DNA of 64,000 nt from Kribbella amoyensis (GTDB lineage: Bacteria; Actinomycetota; Actinomycetes; Propionibacteriales; Kribbellaceae). The stretch covers positions 4,898,001 through 4,962,000 of the forward strand of contig NZ_VIVK01000001.1 of assembly GCF_007828865.1 (NCBI RefSeq). Reading direction: 5' to 3'. How positions within the stretch are numbered: the stretch's first letter is position 1; every line of letters starts with the position of its first letter. Below the pieces are notes generated by a model, which saw nothing but the letters and a program-made list of their open reading frames with translations, searched no databases and was not told the DNA's origin. Below, in pieces: positions 1 to 9,479 of this stretch. A program made the position numbers and the translations under genes.

Positions 1-2205
1 CGCCTGGCTCCACAACGCCTTGTGGACGTCGCGCGCCTCGGACCGCAGATCAATCGAGCTGTCATCCGCCAACCCGGCGTACCGCACCGCCTCCAGCCCG
101 CGCGCGAGCCGGCGAGCCTGCGGCCGGACATCCTCGGGGAGCCGCTCGTCCAGCCAGTCACCGAGCTGCCGTGGCGTCGAACTGTCCGACCAGTCCAGCC
201 GCAGGTCCCGGGCGGTGTCGCGGATCTCCGCCCACAGTCCCTCGACGCCGAGCCGCCCTGGTTCGCGGGCGAACCGCTTACGCCGGGTCAGGGCGCGGAC
301 CAGCCAGGGGATCGACAGCAGGATGAGGACGGCCGCCGCTCCGGCGATGATCTTGTTGCCGCCGTTGGTGAACCAGTTCCCCGGGTCGACGACCGCGACG
401 CCGTTGTCGTCCGGCAGGTTGCGGTCCTGGTTCGGCCGGCTGATGTCCGGCTCCTCGGACTGGGTCGGCGTCGTCGGCGCGGTGCTGGGACCGGAGGTCG
501 GCGAGGTCGGGGACGGCGCCGCCTGCTCGGTCCAGCTCGGCGTGGACGCGACCCGCGCCGACGGGGTGGGCTCGAACCGGATCCAGCCGATCCCGGTGAA
601 GTACAGCTCCGGCCACGCGTGCATGTCGTGCATCCGGACGATGTGCTGGCCGTTCTTGCCGGCCTGCCCGGGGAGGAACCCGATCCCGACCCGCGCCGGG
701 ATCCCGAGCGTCCGGGCCATCAGCGCCATCCCGGTCGCGAACTGCTCGCAGTACCCGGTCTTGTTCTCGAACAGGAACGCGTTCAGCGCCCGCATCCCGC
801 TCGTGCTGTCGGTGTCGGTGCTGTACGTGAAGTCGCCGTTGCGGAACCAGTTCTGCAGCAGTACGGCCTGGCCGAACCGGTTGCCCTTGGCATCGGCCGT
901 CACCTCGGCGGCGAGCGCCTTGATCCGCTCCGGGGTGCTCCGCGGCACCTCGCTGGTGTACTGGTCCGGCTCGGCCGACGGGATCGTGTCCCGCAGTTGC
1001 TCGGGCGTCGGGTTCAGCTCGTAGAAGTGCAGCGTGTAGTCCTTGCCGGCGACGCCGCGACCGTTCCGGGACACCACGTCGAGCGCGCCCGGGTCGAACT
1101 GCCACTGGTCCTTCAGCGAGATGTTGCGCAACGGGTACGGCGCGGGCGCGAACTGGGACCGGAAGTTCCGGGTCACCTCGACCTTCACCTTGCTGCTCTG
1201 CACCTTGCTCAGGTCACCCGTGTACCCCGGGGGCGGGGTCAGGTCGTCGTTGGTGATCTTGCGGCCCTCGGGACGCGGCGACAGCTGCCAGGTCCGGCCG
1301 TCGAACATGTCGAGCGCGGTGAGCCGCAGGTACATGCCGCCGGGCGGTCCGCCGGTGTACGTCAGCGCGGTCACGTTGTCGCCGCGCTTCAGGTTCTTGC
1401 CCATGTCCAGCATCGGGTTCGCCGAGGAGATCGACGCACCGATCCCGGACCCGGACCCGCCACCGGCCAGACCGTTGCCCACGACACCCTCCGGCAACGC
1501 GGGCAGCAAGGCCGGCAGCACCGCGGCCAGCGCGACCACACTGAGACCGATCCGGCGGCCCGCCTGACCGAGCGCGGACGCCTCGATCGGCTCGGCCGCG
1601 TCCAGGTGCGAGACCCCGGAGATCCGCCGGCCCCAGCGGCTCAGCCTGGTCCGGCCCTCGGCCGCCAGCAGCACGATGTACCCGACGGCCGGCGGGATGA
1701 AGAGGAGCGCGGGCAGTCCGCCGTGCACGGTCGCGGCCGGCACGGTGTACATGGTGAGCAGCAGCAGCCCGGCCCACGCGGCCTGCCGGAGCTGGACCGC
1801 GATCAGATGGATCAGCAGCCCGGTCGCCGCGATGACGGATGCGGCGAAGAGCGTCAGGTGTTCGTCCGGCGGCAGCGGTGCGCTGAAGCGGTTGATCGCG
1901 TCCAGCGCGTCGACCATCTGCTGGTTGAACGCGAGTGCCGTGTCCGTCCACGGCACGATCCCGAACTTCAGCGTCTCGGAGAGAAAGAACAGCGAGAGCA
2001 GCTCGATCAGGACGACGAGCTGCACGATCGGTACGACGAACCGGGGGGCGCGCAGATTCTGCAGCAGGATGCCGGTGCCGGTCACCGCGGCGCAGAGGAA
2101 CGCACTGATGAAGAGGAACGGGCCGGAGAACACCGGGGCGAGCACCAGTGAGCCCAGCACGGTGGCCGCCCAGGCGGCGAGGGAGATCCTGACGTGGCCG
2201 GTCAT
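1..2205 (-). CDS. TgpA-type membrane transglutaminase-like protein (C-terminus off the window)
   Basis: The reading frame starts at the ATG overlapping the stop of the upstream DUF58 gene (ATGA) and runs open off the left edge, giving about 735 visible residues. About six hydrophobic segments fill residues 1-200, matching the DUF3488 membrane region of TgpA proteins. An extracytoplasmic transglutaminase-like domain follows, with Cys near residue 485 in GYCEQFATGMALM, His near 528 in DMHAWPELYF, and GWIRFEPTP, where Glu sits at the usual third (Asp) position. A Ser/Thr/Pro linker, one more membrane segment near 625 and a DUF4129-like cytoplasmic tail come next. Together with the MoxR and DUF58 genes this is the standard three-gene set; such sets are thought to act on the envelope, but the substrate is unknown. 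The family is clear, the function inferred. Confidence 0.88.
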   Translation of the reverse strand, partial: MTGHVRISLAAWAATVLGSLVLAPVFSGPFLFISAFLCAAVTGTGILLQNLRAPRFVVPIVQLVVLIELLSLFFLSETLKFGIVPWTDTALAFNQQMVDALDAINRFSAPLPPDEHLTLFAASVIAATGLLIHLIAVQLRQAAWAGLLLLTMYTVPAATVHGGLPALLFIPPAVGYIVLLAAEGRTRLSRWGRRISGVSHLDAAEPIEASALGQAGRRIGLSVVALAAVLPALLPALPEGVVGNGLAGGGSGSGIGASISSANPMLDMGKNLKRGDNVTALTYTGGPPGGMYLRLTALDMFDGRTWQLSPRPEGRKITNDDLTPPPGYTGDLSKVQSSKVKVEVTRNFRSQFAPAPYPLRNISLKDQWQFDPGALDVVSRNGRGVAGKDYTLHFYELNPTPEQLRDTIPSAEPDQYTSEVPRSTPERIKALAAEVTADAKGNRFGQAVLLQNWFRNGDFTYSTDTDSTSGMRALNAFLFENKTGYCEQFATGMALMARTLGIPARVGIGFLPGQAGKNGQHIVRMHDMHAWPELYFTGIGWIRFEPTPSARVASTPSWTEQAAPSPTSPTSGPSTAPTTPTQSEEPDISRPNQDRNLPDDNGVAVVDPGNWFTNGGNKIIAGAAAVLILLSIPWLVRALTRRKRFAREPGRLGVEGLWAEIRDTARDLRLDWSDSSTPRQLGDWLDERLPEDVRPQARRLARGLEAVRYAGLADDSSIDLRSEARDVHKALWSQA

Positions 2206-3488
2206 GCGATCCTTCCGCTCCGCAGTCCGAGGCTGGACCACACGGTGGGCAGGTGGTCACCGCGACGCGCCCTGGCGACCCGCCAGCCGTTGCGCCGCAG
2301 CTCCTGCTCGGTGGCGTCCGTGGCCGCTGTCAGCCGGGCCGCCTTCTCGGTCCCTTCGGCGCCGACCGCCCAGCTGGTCGCGTCCAGCAACAGCGCGACC
2401 CCGGTCGCCTGACCCGTCCGCCACCGGTTCAGCGCCATCACGTCGTCGGTCCCGCACGCACCGAGGATGGCGATCGCGAGACTCGGCTCCTGCGCGTTGC
2501 GGTCCACCGTCAGCAGCGGACCGATCTCGGCGTACTTGTGCTCCTCCACCGTCGCGCACTCGGTGAGCAGCGTCTGGTTCGTGAGCGGCTGGTGGATCGC
2601 GGCCGAACTGCGGTGGCTGATCGCGGACAGCGTCGTCGGTCCGCCGAGGAGAGTGGTCACGTACCCGCGGCGGATGCGGTCGGCGCCGATCGACGCGGCC
2701 GCGCTGACCGCCCACTCGAGGCTGGACGACGGTCCGTGCCCGTGGTGCGACACGGTCCGCGCGTCGAGGAAGATCGCGCACCGGCTCTGCCAGGGCTGTT
2801 CCTCCCGGCGCACCATCAGCGAGCCACGCCTGGCGGTCGACCGCCAGTGCACCCGGCGGAGGTCGTCGCCGTCGCGGTACTCGCGGACGGTCGCGTCCTC
2901 CTCGCCGGCCGCGGCGATCGCGCGCGGCCGGTTCTCACCCGAGCCGGCCCGGTCGGAACCGAGCCGTACCTCGGGCAGCCGGTGCACCTTCGGCGTCACC
3001 AGCAGGTGCTGGCTCCGGGTGAACGTGCGGCTGGTCTCGACCAGACCGAACGGGTCCGCCACGGTCAGCATCAAGGGGCCGACCTGGAACAACCCGCGCA
3101 CGTCCGACTTGACCGGGTACGTGACCGTGCGCTTCCAGTTCGGGCTGACCCGGTCCACCACGAACCGCGGCCGGTGCCCGAGCACGTACGGGATCCGGTC
3201 CTCGAGCAGGAGCAACCCGGCCGGCATCCGGCCCTCGTTGCTCAGCGCGAGCTCGACCGTGGCCTGGGTGCCGACCGGTACCTGGTCGGGCGCCAGGCTG
3301 CGACGTACCTGCAGACGCAGTCTGGTCCGGCCGACCACCAACGCGGCCACCACCGGGAGGGCGACCAGCAGGATGCCGACCCGCAACAGGTCCTTCTGGC
3401 CGAGCAGCAGCGCGCACAACGACGCGGTGATCCCGGCCGCCACGAACGCCCGGCCTCTGGTGGTCAGCCCACGCAGTGCCTGCCGCAT
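2202..3488 (-). CDS. DUF58 domain protein
   Basis: This is a 428-residue protein with two hydrophobic stretches near the N-terminus (about residues 13-50), followed by a beta-rich region and the DUF58 signature near residue 209 (REYRDGDDLRRVHWRSTAR). The C-terminal half has a von Willebrand A-like organisation, with FLDART before a variable region. I chose the ATG at 3488 because it sits 4 bp after the MoxR stop and has a GAGG motif just upstream; a longer N-terminal reading would overlap moxR. Its stop overlaps the transglutaminase start. DUF58 proteins are almost always next to MoxR ATPases, which are thought to remodel them or their targets. The molecular role is not established. Confidence 0.9.
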   Translation of the reverse strand: MRQALRGLTTRGRAFVAAGITASLCALLLGQKDLLRVGILLVALPVVAALVVGRTRLRLQVRRSLAPDQVPVGTQATVELALSNEGRMPAGLLLLEDRIPYVLGHRPRFVVDRVSPNWKRTVTYPVKSDVRGLFQVGPLMLTVADPFGLVETSRTFTRSQHLLVTPKVHRLPEVRLGSDRAGSGENRPRAIAAAGEEDATVREYRDGDDLRRVHWRSTARRGSLMVRREEQPWQSRCAIFLDARTVSHHGHGPSSSLEWAVSAAASIGADRIRRGYVTTLLGGPTTLSAISHRSSAAIHQPLTNQTLLTECATVEEHKYAEIGPLLTVDRNAQEPSLAIAILGACGTDDVMALNRWRTGQATGVALLLDATSWAVGAEGTEKAARLTAATDATEQELRRNGWRVARARRGDHLPTVWSSLGLRSGRIA

Positions 3489-3492
3489 GTCC

Positions 3493-4473
<981 letters not shown>

Positions 4474-4649
4474 CCTGAGTCCTCCCCATTGGTTGATAGC
4501 CGACTCATTCTGACCCGGCCCCGGGGCACGGCCTAGCCCTGCGTGGATTTCGTTACCAGTCGTTTCGGCGTCCATCCAGCGCTGCCCTCGCCCCACGTTG
4601 CAAATCTGTGACCTCCAGCGTAACCGGGCGCGAAACAGCATGGATTTGG

Positions 4650-4690
4650 TTGACGGTGGGGCAAAGTGGAGTAAGGTGGAGCGCAGTGGT
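4650..4690 (+). promoter_or_regulatory. mraZ promoter overlaid by four MraZ boxes
   Basis: A candidate -35 TTGACG (4650-4655) and -10 TAAGGT (4672-4677) are 16 bp apart. On top of them lie four direct repeats starting at 4656, 4666, 4676 and 4686: GTGGGG, GTGGAG, GTGGAG and GTGGTA. Each begins exactly 10 bp after the last. This is the known architecture of MraZ binding sites, in which MraZ represses the dcw operon and itself. The -10 lies between boxes two and three, so occupation should block the polymerase. The rest of the gap back to moxR (4474-4649) should hold the divergent moxR promoter, which I could not place. Confidence 0.8.
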
Positions 4691-4749
4691 ACTGGAATGG
4701 TGGAAACAGCTCGACCTGAGACGGAGAGTCCGCAACGGGGAGGTGGAGC

Positions 4750-5181
4750 GTGTTCCTCGGAACTCACTTCCCCAAGCTCGACGACAAGGGCCGACTGTTC
4801 CTGCCGGCGAAGTTCCGGGACGAGCTGGCGGAGGGTCTGGTGATCACCCGCGGACAGGAGCGGTCGCTGTTCGTGTGGCCCGAGGCCGAGTTCGTCCAGC
4901 TGACCGAGCAGTTGAAGCAGGCGCCGATCACCAACAAGGGTGCGCGGGACTATCTGCGGATGCTGTTCGCCGGAGCCTCGAACGAAGTGCCCGACAAGCA
5001 AGGCCGGGTCACCATCCCGCCGATGCTGCGCGATTACGCCGGACTGGATCGCGACTGCGTCGTCATCGGGGCGATGAACAGGGTGGAGATCTGGAACACG
5101 GAGAACTGGAACAGGTACTCAGCGGAGCAGGAGCAGGCGTTCGCCGATCTCTCCGAGGAGGTCCTGCCCGGCATCTTCTGA
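4750..5181 (+). CDS. mraZ: MraZ transcriptional regulator
   Basis: This is a 143-residue protein, the normal MraZ length. It has two AbrB/SpoVT-like half-domains, each with the conserved DxxxR motif: DDKGRLFLP near residue 11 and DKQGRVTIP near residue 85. The start is GTG, preceded by GGGGAGG. MraZ is the first gene of the dcw cluster in most bacteria and binds direct repeats in its own promoter; that site is visible at 4656-4690. A 351-bp gap separates it from rsmH, and a second set of similar boxes lies in that gap in inverted orientation. Confidence 0.97.
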   Translation: MFLGTHFPKLDDKGRLFLPAKFRDELAEGLVITRGQERSLFVWPEAEFVQLTEQLKQAPITNKGARDYLRMLFAGASNEVPDKQGRVTIPPMLRDYAGLDRDCVVIGAMNRVEIWNTENWNRYSAEQEQAFADLSEEVLPGIF

Positions 5182-5315
5182 GCACCGCACCGGTCGTCCG
5201 GTGAGATCACGGGTCCGACTTCCGACTCGGGTGTTGGCGTCACTTCCCCGGCGCCAAGACCTCGGGTACTTCCCCGGGAGGCGTACCCGCGATCTGACCG
5301 GACGAAAGGGCCGGA

Positions 5316-5376
5316 GCCACCGGCGCTCCACTTTGCTCCACCGGAGTCCAGCCAAGGCACTCCACTTCGCACCACC
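5316..5376 (-). promoter_or_regulatory. Inverted array of MraZ-like boxes between mraZ and rsmH
   Basis: Read on the minus strand, GTGG boxes start at 5375 (GTGGTG), 5365 (GTGGAG), 5341 (GTGGAG) and 5331 (GTGGAG). Degenerate members lie at 5355 (TTGGCT) and about 5320 (GTGGCT). Spacing within each pair is 10 bp, as in the real MraZ operator, and the 11-mer GCAAAGTGGAG is shared exactly with the operator at 4661-4671. The rest of the 5182-5532 gap contains a 7-bp inverted repeat (CGGGTAC, 5263-5269, with GTACCCG, 5283-5289) and otherwise nothing I recognise. Function is inferred from motif identity only: auxiliary MraZ sites, or repression of rsmH or of an antisense transcript. Confidence 0.5.
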
Positions 5377-5532
5377 CGGACGGTCACCGGCCTTCCAAAC
5401 CGCCCCCGCAAGCGCAGCCGGCAGACAGCAGGACAGCAGTCGAGAACCCGCGGGGGCAGGGTCGCACCCGCGGCTATGGAAGGGTCGAGATGGACGGTGC
5501 TGGGCGGTACGCGCAGGGGCAGGTGGGCTGAC

Positions 5533-6507
5533 ATGCCCGGTCCCCAGCCGTCCGATCGCCATGTCCCGGTCATGCTCGACCGCGTCGTCGCCCTGCTCGC
5601 GCCCGCGCTCCAGCAGCCTGGCGCTGTCGTCGTCGACGCCACTCTCGGCCTCGGTGGTCACTCCGAGGCGTTCCTGCGCGAGTTCCCCGAGGCCCGGCTG
5701 ATCGGCCTCGACCGTGATCCCGACGCGCTCCGCCTGGCCGGCGAGCGGCTCGCCCCGTACGCCGAGCGGACCACGTTCGTGCACGCCGTCTACGACGAGC
5801 TGCCGGGCGTCCTGGCCGAGCTCGGCGTGCCCGCGATCGACGGGATCCTGTTCGACCTCGGGGTCTCGTCGATGCAGCTGGACGAGGCCGAGCGCGGGTT
5901 CGCGTACGCCCAGGACACGCCGCTCGACATGCGGATGGACTCGACCGCGCCGACCACGGCCGCCGACATCCTGAACACCTACAGCGCGGCCGACCTGGCC
6001 CGGATCCTGTTCCAGTACGGCGAGGAGAAGTTCGCCCGCCGGATCGCGGACCGGATCGTCCGGGCCCGGGAGACCGAGCCGTTCACCACCAGCGCCCGGC
6101 TGTCCGAGCTGGTCCGCGACGCGATCCCGCAGGCGGCCCGGCGGACCGGGGGACACCCGGCGAAGCGGACCTTCCAGGCGCTGCGGATCGAGGTCAACGG
6201 TGAGCTCGACGTGCTCCGGCGTGCGCTGCCGGCCGCGATCGACGCGCTCGCCCTGCACGGCCGGATCGTGGTGATGAGCTACCACTCGCTGGAGGACCGG
6301 ATCACCAAGCAGACGCTGGCGGCCGGCACCAGGACCGACGTACCGGACGACCTGCCGGTGATCCCGGCCGGGCACGAGCCGTACCTGAAGCTGCTGACGC
6401 GTGGGGCCGAGCGGCCGACCGAGGAAGAGGTGGCGGTCAACCCGCGAGCTGCTTCCGCGCGGGTACGGGCAGCTGAGCGGGTACGGGCGAAGGGGTTGGT
6501 GGCCTGA
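5533..6507 (+). CDS. rsmH: 16S rRNA (cytosine-1402-N4)-methyltransferase
   Basis: RsmH (MraW) methylates C1402 of 16S rRNA in the ribosomal P site, using S-adenosylmethionine. The protein has the opening HVPVMLDRVVALL, the SAM-binding segment VDATLGLGGHSEAFL and the family hallmarks FDLGVSSMQLD and MSYHSLEDRITK. I chose the ATG at 5533 (324 residues) because AGGTGG lies 6 nt upstream. An in-frame ATG at 5476 would add 19 residues without similarity to the family. The stop overlaps the ftsL start by one base (TGATG), so the two are probably translationally coupled. Confidence 0.95.
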   Translation: MPGPQPSDRHVPVMLDRVVALLAPALQQPGAVVVDATLGLGGHSEAFLREFPEARLIGLDRDPDALRLAGERLAPYAERTTFVHAVYDELPGVLAELGVPAIDGILFDLGVSSMQLDEAERGFAYAQDTPLDMRMDSTAPTTAADILNTYSAADLARILFQYGEEKFARRIADRIVRARETEPFTTSARLSELVRDAIPQAARRTGGHPAKRTFQALRIEVNGELDVLRRALPAAIDALALHGRIVVMSYHSLEDRITKQTLAAGTRTDVPDDLPVIPAGHEPYLKLLTRGAERPTEEEVAVNPRAASARVRAAERVRAKGLVA

Positions 6508-7154
6508 TGAGTACTGTCTTCAGTCCTTCGAAGGCGCGGGTCACTCCGGCGCCGGCGCAGCGGTCCGAGCCGAAGCTGCGGATCGTCTACGGTGCGCCGT
6601 TCCGGCCGCCGCGGATGCCGTTCGTGCTGTTCGTGGTGTCGCTGCTCGCCGCCGGCCTGGTCGGCCTGCTGCTGCTCAACACCGAGCTGCAGCGCGGCAC
6701 GTTCCAGGTGACGGCGCTGAACCAGCAGGCCGACGGGCTGCGGGACCAGCAGGAGCTGCTGGAGCGGCAGGTCCGCACGCTCGAGTCACCGCAGAACCTG
6801 GCCGATCGGGCGCTGCGGATGGGCATGGTGCCGAACCCGAACCCGGTGTTCCTGCGGTTGCCGGACGGCCAGGTGCTGGGCGTTCCGGCGGAGGGCAAAG
6901 CGGGTACGGGTGCGGCGATGTTCGGCCCGGGGACACCGACGGCCAAGCCGTCGACCCCGGTGCTGCCACCGGTCGCACCACCGGCCACTACACCGGTCCA
7001 GCCACCGGCGGCGACGGCCACCAAGCCACCGGCGACCACCGCGACGAAACCACCGGCCGCGACGGCAACGAAGCCGCCGGCCACGACCACCAGCAAGCCG
7101 CCGGCGGCCAACACCACGCCACCGGCGACGAGTACGACAGCGACCGGGGGCTGA
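6507..7154 (+). CDS. ftsL: FtsL-like divisome protein with long Pro/Thr tail
   Basis: This is a 215-residue bitopic protein in the ftsL position, directly between rsmH and ftsI. It has a short cytoplasmic part (1-37), one membrane span (about 38-59) and a coiled-coil-like stretch (62-105, including LRDQQELLERQVRTLES). The segment LADRALRMGMVPN resembles the C-terminal part of FtsL/DivIC proteins. After residue 118 it carries an unusual tail of degenerate repeats of the type ATATKPPATT, presumably outside the membrane. FtsL joins FtsQ and FtsB/DivIC to recruit and activate FtsW-FtsI. Sequence conservation in this family is weak; position and topology carry the call. Confidence 0.85.
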   Translation: MSTVFSPSKARVTPAPAQRSEPKLRIVYGAPFRPPRMPFVLFVVSLLAAGLVGLLLLNTELQRGTFQVTALNQQADGLRDQQELLERQVRTLESPQNLADRALRMGMVPNPNPVFLRLPDGQVLGVPAEGKAGTGAAMFGPGTPTAKPSTPVLPPVAPPATTPVQPPAATATKPPATTATKPPAATATKPPATTTSKPPAANTTPPATSTTATGG

Positions 7155-7158
7155 TCGG

Positions 7159-9414
7159 ATGACGGACCGACGGGGTAACGAACCACCACGCCGTGGTGGT
7201 CGGCCGGAGCGGGACAACCCGCCTCGAAAAACTTCGTCTCGCCGTTCGTCTGCTACCGACAGCAACCGGTCCGCTGCACGCCGTCCCGCCGAGGACGGTA
7301 AGCCCCGGCCGCGCAAGGCCGCACCCGGGGAGCAGCGGCCCCGGAAAACAGCCGCGGCCAGGGACGCTCCTCGCAAGCGACCTCCCGAGGGGGAGCAGCG
7401 CCGCCCCAGGCAGCAGCCGGATCCCCGGCGAACAGCGGCCAAGAAGGCAGCGCCGAACAGGCCCAGGAAGGAGGCCGCGCGCGGGAACGGGAGATCCGCG
7501 CCGCGGCGTACCGGGCCGGACGGTCGGCCGCTGGTCCGCAAGGACGGGCGCCCGGCGGCGAAGAAGGCGGCGGCTCCGCGGAAGCGGCCACCGCAGAAGC
7601 GCAGGCCACCACGCGCGCCGAGGCCACCGCGGACACTGAAGCTCGGCCGTCCGACGCTGCGCCTGCGGGTGACGTTCGGCGTGATGGCGTTCGTACTCTC
7701 GCTGTTCGCCGGCCGCCTCGTCCTGCTGCAGGGTGTGGACCCGGACTCGTACGCGCTGGCCGCGACGAAGGAGAACACCAGGCCGTTCGACCTGCACGCC
7801 TCCCGCGGCGCGATCCTGGACCGCAACGGCGTGCCGTTCTCGGTCTCCGAGGACGCCGTCGCGATCACCGCCGACCCGAGCCAGACGACGAAGGTCGCGC
7901 CGCAACTGGCCGCGATCCTGGCGCCGAAGCTGAGCGGGACCAGCTACGACAAGCTGCTCGGTCAGCTGACCCGCAAGGGCCGGTACGTGGTGCTGGCGCG
8001 CCAGGTCAGCCCGCAGACCTGGAACCAGGTCACCGAGGAGATGAAGCAGCAGAACGCCAAGATCAAGGAGCAGAACAAGGAGCTCCCGGTCGAGCGCAAG
8101 CTGCCGTCGCTGGTCGGGCTGTACACCGAGCAGGACCCCATCCGCAGCCACCCGAACGGCACCATCGCCGCGAACGTGGTCGGCGTCGTCGGCGCCGAGG
8201 GCAAGGGCCTGGCCGGACTGGAGTACGGGCTGAACGACAAGCTGTCCGGCCGGGACGGCAAGGCGATGTACGAGGTCGATGCCAAGGGCAACAAGATCCC
8301 GAACGCCGACCACACCGTCGAGGAGCCGAAGCCGGGCGTGTCCGCGCAGCTCACCCTGGACGCGGACCTGCAGTGGTTCGCCGAGAAGCGGATCGAGCAG
8401 GCGGTCAAGCAGTACAAGGCCAGCTCGGGCACCGTGGTGACGATGGACGTCAAGTCCGGCGAGCTGCTGGCGATGGCGAACTACCCGACCTACGACCCGA
8501 ACAAGCCGGTGAAGGCGAGCGCGCTGAAGAACCCGGCGCTGGAGCAGGTCTACGAGCCGGGCAGTGTGCAGAAGGTGGTCACGATGGCCGCCCTCGCCGA
8601 CGCCGGGCTGATCTCGCTGGACACCAAGCTCAAGGTGCCCGGCGAGTACACCGTGCAGCGGCGCACCATCCGGGACCACTTCGACCACGGCACGCTGAAC
8701 CTGACGATGGCCGGTGTGATCGCCAAGTCGTCGAACGTCGGCACCATCATGGCCGCGCAGCAGATGCCGATCCAGGACTTCGTGCACTACCTGAAGGACT
8801 TCGGCTTCGGCGAGCCGACCGGGCTGGACTTCCCCGGTGAGAGCCGCGGCCTGATGCCGCCGGGCGACGAGTGGAGCGAGCTGACCCGGTCGAACGTGGC
8901 GTTCGGTCAGGGGCTGTCCGCGAACGCGGTGCAGATGACCGCGGCGGTGAACGCCGTCGCCAACGGCGGGGTGTACATGCCGCCGAAGCTGGTCAAGGAC
9001 TGGGTCGACGAGGACGGCAACCTCACCCCGAACCAGGCGGCCGAGCCGCGCCGGGTGGTCAGCGAGAACGCGGCCAAGCAGGTCTCGACGATGATGGAGG
9101 CCGTCACCGCGAAGGGCGGGACCGCGACCCAGGCCGCGATCCCCGGGTACCGGGTCGCCGGTAAGACCGGGACCGCGCAGGAAGTGGACTCGGCGTGCGG
9201 CTGCTACCGCAAGTGGGCGACTTCTTTCTCCGGATTCGCGCCGGCCGACAACCCACGCTTCGTGACCTACGTCGTACTGCAGAACCCGACCAACGGGCGC
9301 AGCGGTGGAGGTCAAGGAGGCCCGGTGTTCCGCGATGTGATGAGTTACGCCCTGCAGAAGTACGCCGTCCCGCCGACCGGTGCGAAGCAGCCCGTCGTGC
9401 CCATTACCTGGTGA
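7159..9414 (+). CDS. ftsI: Septal peptidoglycan transpeptidase FtsI (PBP3 class B)
   Basis: FtsI cross-links septal peptidoglycan together with FtsW. The 751-residue protein starts at the ATG at 7159, 4 bp after ftsL. Residues 1-165 form an Arg/Lys/Pro-rich cytoplasmic tail, far longer than the few dozen residues usual in the family. One membrane span follows near 170-192 (VTFGVMAFVLSLFAGRLVLL), then the dimerisation domain beginning near ASRGAILDRNG, then the transpeptidase. Catalytic motifs are SVQK (Ser469, Lys472), SSN (524-526) and KTG (669-671). An insert rich in Lys/Glu/Gln lies near 295-315. It overlaps no neighbour. Confidence 0.96.
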   Translation: MTDRRGNEPPRRGGRPERDNPPRKTSSRRSSATDSNRSAARRPAEDGKPRPRKAAPGEQRPRKTAAARDAPRKRPPEGEQRRPRQQPDPRRTAAKKAAPNRPRKEAARGNGRSAPRRTGPDGRPLVRKDGRPAAKKAAAPRKRPPQKRRPPRAPRPPRTLKLGRPTLRLRVTFGVMAFVLSLFAGRLVLLQGVDPDSYALAATKENTRPFDLHASRGAILDRNGVPFSVSEDAVAITADPSQTTKVAPQLAAILAPKLSGTSYDKLLGQLTRKGRYVVLARQVSPQTWNQVTEEMKQQNAKIKEQNKELPVERKLPSLVGLYTEQDPIRSHPNGTIAANVVGVVGAEGKGLAGLEYGLNDKLSGRDGKAMYEVDAKGNKIPNADHTVEEPKPGVSAQLTLDADLQWFAEKRIEQAVKQYKASSGTVVTMDVKSGELLAMANYPTYDPNKPVKASALKNPALEQVYEPGSVQKVVTMAALADAGLISLDTKLKVPGEYTVQRRTIRDHFDHGTLNLTMAGVIAKSSNVGTIMAAQQMPIQDFVHYLKDFGFGEPTGLDFPGESRGLMPPGDEWSELTRSNVAFGQGLSANAVQMTAAVNAVANGGVYMPPKLVKDWVDEDGNLTPNQAAEPRRVVSENAAKQVSTMMEAVTAKGGTATQAAIPGYRVAGKTGTAQEVDSACGCYRKWATSFSGFAPADNPRFVTYVVLQNPTNGRSGGGQGGPVFRDVMSYALQKYAVPPTGAKQPVVPITW

Positions 9415-9479
9415 CGCGCTGGCTGGTGACTGAGGGTCAGGTAGGTGTCACAGGGTCCGGAGCGGTAGCCTCTGGGGCC

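Noticed and set aside
22..2151. A 709-codon plus-strand frame opposite the transglutaminase gene
   Set aside because: The minus strand encodes the TgpA-type protein with catalytic Cys and His motifs and couples to DUF58 by ATGA; the plus frame is low-complexity Arg/Val/Asp sequence.
4474..5001. A 176-residue N-terminal extension of MoxR
   Set aside because: It would run through the mraZ promoter and coding region; the GTG at 4473 has a strong ribosome binding site and gives the normal family length.
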